A stretch of DNA of 64,000 nucleotides from the NCBI GenBank assembly GCA_000149265.1, contig CH003212.1, positions 14,783 to 78,782 of the forward strand, read 5' to 3'. The translations under genes were made by a program, and so were the position numbers. Below, in pieces: positions 59,937 through 64,000 of the stretch. Numbering within the stretch: the first letter of the stretch is position 1; each line of letters opens with the position of its first letter. Below the pieces are notes generated by a model. That model was not told the DNA's origin, did no database searches, and saw only the letters and a list, made by a program, of their open reading frames with translations. Source of the DNA: Ciona savignyi (taxonomy: Eukaryota; Chordata; Ascidiacea; Phlebobranchia; Cionidae).

Positions 59937-62748
59937 TCACGTTGGGTATTCCTCCATGGGGACAATGGAATCAAAACTTGGGTCGGGCAATATCGACACT
60001 TGCAGCCTTTTTCTTGGCCATTTATACGATTTCGGAAGATGTGCCTGTAAACAAAACAAGATTTAATACATAAAGCTTTGTTAAATATTGTTGTAATTTA
60101 AATTTGTTTGTTACCGAGTCCATGTTTGTTAACTCTTGTAGGTCTCGAATGAGCTCGCACGCTAGGTCTTCTGTAACCAGGACTTGCAGCCACGGACCTC
60201 TAGCCGCGTATGGACTTCGTTCATTAACGAATGCTCCTTCGACCCCTGAAAAGGGTGGTTTAAAACACGCGTGACAAAAGGGGCTTGGCGCCCTGTAAAG
60301 GCATCACACAAATGAGGACCTGTTGCCACGAACGTCACCGCCGTATCTCCGTTAACGCTTTTGAAAGTAAAGTGCCGCCCATGCAATACCCTGCCTTTGC
60401 ATGCGAGTGCGATAAGAGATCCGGCTTCGAGGTTAAACTTCAAATGAACGGCATCTAATGTTCTTGTGTACACCATTTCGTGAGGAATGTCACCCTCCCT
60501 TGAACTAGTAAACAATAATTTAATCTGTTCTCAGAAATAAAATATTTAAAACTTACATTAGTTCTCTTGAAGTTATCGTGGGCAATACCTGGTATTTAGC
60601 TCGACCCAAACCCTCCAGAAACGCGTCCTTAATCTGGTTTGAAACTACAAACAAAGTAAAAGAAAATTAGAACACATATAATGATCGATAAACAAGTTGG
60701 TAAAGAGAGTTGGTTTCCTCTATTTATGGCGGCTTCTTAAACATGCATTTACTTCCCAATTACCTTTTATACGATGGCATTAAATCATTTTGAGTACATA
60801 CTACACCAGACCTAAACACGACGGCCCAGTCAATATACCTTCTGTCGATATTTTCGGCGGCAAATGTGCCTCATCTCCATTTTCATTAACGGCAAAGTCG
60901 GACAATTCAATCCAAGTGCATTTGGCGCTAACTCCGCTTAGGTTTGAGCCGTTTTGTCTTATTCCCTCATCAACGCTTTCCTGTTGACACGTTGTAGGTT
61001 ACTATACATCAAACACTCTAAAGTGATTATAACGGACTTGCAGTGACGGGTCAATCTCGAAAATTGTCTCTCCTCTTCTCATGTCGGTTACCAGCCAGGG
61101 CCCACCAGAACTGAAGTTTAAAAATTTCACATCAGTTTTTTTAGATTACTATTTACTGACAATACTTACAGAGGAATTGTCTTAAGAAGTTCTATCACAC
61201 CAGGTCCATTCCACTGTTGAGCTGCTTGCAGTTCTTCAGTACAAACTCCTACTACCTATAAATATATAAATTAATTTCAAATCCCCAAAAAATTATCAAA
61301 ATGTGTTGCATACTTGTATGAAGTTGACTGATCCAATAGAGGTGGTAACTGTTGGTAGCTGAGGGTCATCTGTCATGAGCATGTGCTGTAACCTTGACTC
61401 GCAGTTATCCAGTGGTGCATGCCATGAAACATGATCTCCGCTATAGAGAGCATTCTCTGTAAATAGAAAGCAGAGTCAATTATAGTGATTATTATTATAC
61501 ATACAATATACAGTTAAACTACTGATACTAAATACTTGTTTAAGTGTGACACAATATATTATATAGCACATATCTGTTTTGGATTTACAATAAGCACGTG
61601 AAAGCAAAAAACATTAATTAGAGAAAAAACGTTTCTGGTATTTTTATAACTTTTTAACTACCACATTCCATACAAGGCTACTGATATTAGAACTTTATTG
61701 CTATAGTAAGAATGTGATGTTAAATAGATAATCTCATTTAAACAATAATAGTGGTTCATAAAAACTTGTGGATGATTAAGATAAACCATGATATAAAACT
61801 AACATTTTGATTGGCAGCTTGTTAGGAATATCAGGTCTTAAGATTCAAATCACACAAACAAGTACATCCTAATACGAAAGCGCGACAAATTGGCCAGATA
61901 CAAACTAGCTGGTCAGGTAGAAGATTAACAAGATCAAAGCAGTTAATTTTATGTGACGAAATATGATAGACATTAACATGCAAACAGTACCTGACTGGAA
62001 CACATAACGTGCCAGGGCCTGGAGCAATTCAGCTGGCCAAGTAGGTGGTCCACTTTCACTAGGCTCGCGTTTCAAGCGCATGGTTAATTCAAACCCAAAT
62101 CCACTAGGACCATCAGAATTACTAGTTCTGCATAAAGGTATAAATTACTGATGGTGGAATTACAAAGGCAATAATTCTGTAACAAACAAAAAAATGCGGG
62201 TGAAAGAGAAAGAACTCTGAATTACTGATAAATTTTACTGGTTTAACTAGGATTTTTTGCTCTATTGGTTTGACAGACAATAACATGGTACAGTACCAGC
62301 ATAATTTGACAAAGACTTCTTAACTCACGGATGAACGCGGCTGTCTCCGTGTAAATCTGAAAATCCAAATGTAATGTAGTGCCAATGTTCTGGGATACTG
62401 TGTTCGGGATCTCCTTTGTTGTAATACATTGATACATAATCCAAAGGGTCCGGCCCTCCAAGCCTGTTGAACATATTACATAAACAAAATTTCAGTACCA
62501 TTACTCAGATGTATAATAAAAACGTCTTACCAATATTTTATGACTGCTGTTACTTGTAAGGGGTTTGGTTGATCAGGATATACATTTCTGCAAGCCTGAT
62601 AAATGGCGTCTAATCCCGGTGGAGGGGTTGGCACAATATTAACTTGGTTTTCTGGAGGTCTGTTGTATACTTTGTCTTGAGAAGCTGGCAAAAATGTCCC
62701 TGCCATTGGCCGTGTCAGTTTACAGCATTTGGTTTGGGTTTGCAGCAT
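59937..62748 (-). CDS. SUFU: Suppressor of fused homologue (SUFU)
   Basis: Binds and restrains Gli transcription factors in Hedgehog signalling, in cytosol, cilium and nucleus. Eleven exons join in phase to 481 residues (human 484): 62531-62748, 62329-62463, 61991-62127, 61314-61456, 61170-61255, 61038-61110, 60839-60980, 60557-60644, 60320-60504, 60115-60245, 59937-60044 (TGA 59937-59939). The N-terminal domain shows GLDAIYQACRNVYPDQPNP, LGGPDPLDYVSMYYNKGDP, EHWHYITFGFSDLHGD, GPSGFGFELTMRLKRE and VVGVCTEELQAAQQWNGPG. The C-terminal domain shows LDAVHLKFNLEAGSLIALA, GRVLHGRHFTFKSVNGDTAV, YAARGPWLQVLVTEDL and YKWPRKRLQVSILPDPSFDS. Two in-frame Met codons are possible: 62748 gives 481 residues, 62706 gives 467. 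The second matches the human start MAE... slightly better. The E6 donor (GTCCGT at 61037) is weak but its phase fits. Confidence 0.96.
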
Positions 62749-63238
62749 TTAGTCCAGTGATGATACCAAATCATACATTTTCGTTTATATCCAAACTGTT
62801 TTACTCTATAAACACACATGGACTGTCTAAAAAAAAACAAGTACTTATTAACTATTAACCCATACAATTAATATATTTACTTCATTTTCAAGTTAAATAT
62901 AAAACACAGTAATAAGTTAACACAAATATATAAGTAACATCCAAATAGTAGCTTGAACAAGACAGGGGGGAAAAGTCAAGAAACTAGTCATAGTATTTCT
63001 ATAATTCACACTAAATAATTACTGTCTAATTTAAATTAAAACTTTAAAACACTACGTTACATAAACATTTTAACAACAATGCTGAATTTCAACTGAAACT
63101 ATTTCATCATTTATAGACTGGCGGAGAGTATTATCAATGGTATGTTACATATACAATATTATTGGTATTAGGCAATTTACAAGACAAACAATGAGAATAA
63201 ATCAATAATTTCTATCTGGCTATCTGATTTCTACATAG
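62749..63238. other. SUFU upstream region
   Basis: AT-rich, no coding signal. It should contain the SUFU 5' UTR and promoter on the minus strand, and perhaps also the start of a plus-strand gene whose exon may be at 63239. Confidence 0.4.
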
Positions 63239-63401
63239 GGTGAATCACACGAGAAAGCGTTGCGCGTTTTACTCAGACAGTGAAATCATTTCAAGAAGAG
63301 CCGTGAAAAGAAAGAAAGCAGTTAAGCGGACAGCCCACCCAAGACGAACGGCGAGCAGTGGTGAGACTACGACGAGTGCCGATTCGCACGAAACGCTGGT
63401 A
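63239..63401 (+). CDS. Possible exon of a basic, unrecognised protein
   Basis: Open between an acceptor-like CTGATTTCTACATAG and a strong donor ACGCTG|GTATGT. It would encode about 54 residues rich in Lys, Arg, Ser and Thr (SRRAVKRKKAVKRTAHPRR), which resembles a nuclear localisation region. Its GC content is higher than the flanks. No neighbouring exon was found before the window ends, and the product is not recognised. It could instead be part of a GC-richer promoter. Confidence 0.3.
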
Positions 63402-64000
63402 TGTTACTATTTGACAAAAAATAATCGAATCGTCTTGTTTACCTTTAACAAGAGCGAGCTTTTTTCTCCCCATTCTCGCTGCAGTCTCGTTTTACTTTAC
63501 CTTAATCCCTCCGCATTTGTGCATTTCATGCTCGGTTGCGCTTGAATTAGTGCGTTTGCGTCACTCGCCCGCGAAGCTTTTGAGCGGCCTGACCTGTTCG
63601 TTACTTACGCGCCTTTCAAACTCATTCACTCATTTTTGCGACTTTTAGCGAAATTTGTCACCCTTCTGCGTATGAAAGCGACAAGAAAATAGTATACTAC
63701 CTCAGCTAAATATGATTCTTCTTGCCATGCGGTAGGGAAATCCGTTGACGGGACGCTCTGAGCGCTTTGCGCCATGGGTAGTTCTTAATAGAATCCTGCC
63801 ACGCGGGAGATAAACCGCGTCTCCGATTTGGCCAGATTTCAGTTTTAAATTTTCATTTCAATAACTTATATATAATTTAATGAATCTTATGTTATCAAAC
63901 GTGTCATTTGTCTTGTCCTCTTTATGACCACCTGGCAAACACCGTGAGCAACGTAAGCAGCGTAAAATCTCGAATATTTTACCTCAAGAAATTTTTTTAG
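63402..64000. other. Window end, no feature supported
   Basis: Somewhat more GC-rich than average, with repeated GCGCTTTGCG and CACTCGCCCGCGAAG-like stretches. No exon, RNA gene or repeat could be supported. Confidence 0.4.

Overview
The window looks like nuclear DNA of an invertebrate chordate, most likely a Ciona-type ascidian. It is AT-rich, the genes are split into many short exons with small GT-AG introns, and chordate-type orthologues lie only 1-2 kb apart. Many copies of a tRNA-headed SINE and several short inverted-repeat DNA transposons lie in introns and gaps. Two runs of exactly 100 N (32677-32776 and 48809-48908) mark draft assembly gaps. The species is inferred from gene content and compactness. 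Gene models were built by joining exons at GT-AG sites with matching phase and comparing them with remembered family sequences; no search was run.

Layout, left to right: GRB2 adaptor (+, 2192-4975, first exon missing); tRNA-Val(AAC) (-, 5999-6071); a secreted Reeler-TSP1-ShK protein (-, 7320-10493); an unrecognised 258-residue gene (-, 12492-14402); single-exon lysosomal glucosylceramidase (+, 16951-18501); mitochondrial helicase SUPV3L1 in 15 exons (-, 20327-26364); the piRNA-pathway-type helicase MOV10L1 in at least 19 exons (-, 26567-39248 and upstream); CCDC149 (+, 41249-49064); purine nucleoside phosphorylase (-, 49757-54223); two weak ORFs (57101-57451 and about 59105-59458, +); SUFU in 11 exons (-, 59937-62748); and a weak exon candidate (+, 63239-63401).

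The genes share no pathway. They cover receptor tyrosine kinase signalling (GRB2), Hedgehog signalling (SUFU), lysosomal lipid turnover (GBA), purine salvage (PNP), mitochondrial RNA decay (SUPV3L1) and probably germline transposon control (MOV10L1). MOV10L1 and SUPV3L1 lie head-to-tail only 202 bp apart with no canonical poly(A) signal between them, which could indicate an ascidian operon. CCDC149 and PNP converge with overlapping poly(A) signals.

The most unusual items are the signal peptide-Reeler-TSP1-ShK protein, the unrecognised 258-residue gene, the intronless glucosylceramidase with a SINE just upstream, a SINE abutting a SUPV3L1 splice donor, and a set of transposons with intact target-site duplications in the introns of MOV10L1, CCDC149 and PNP.
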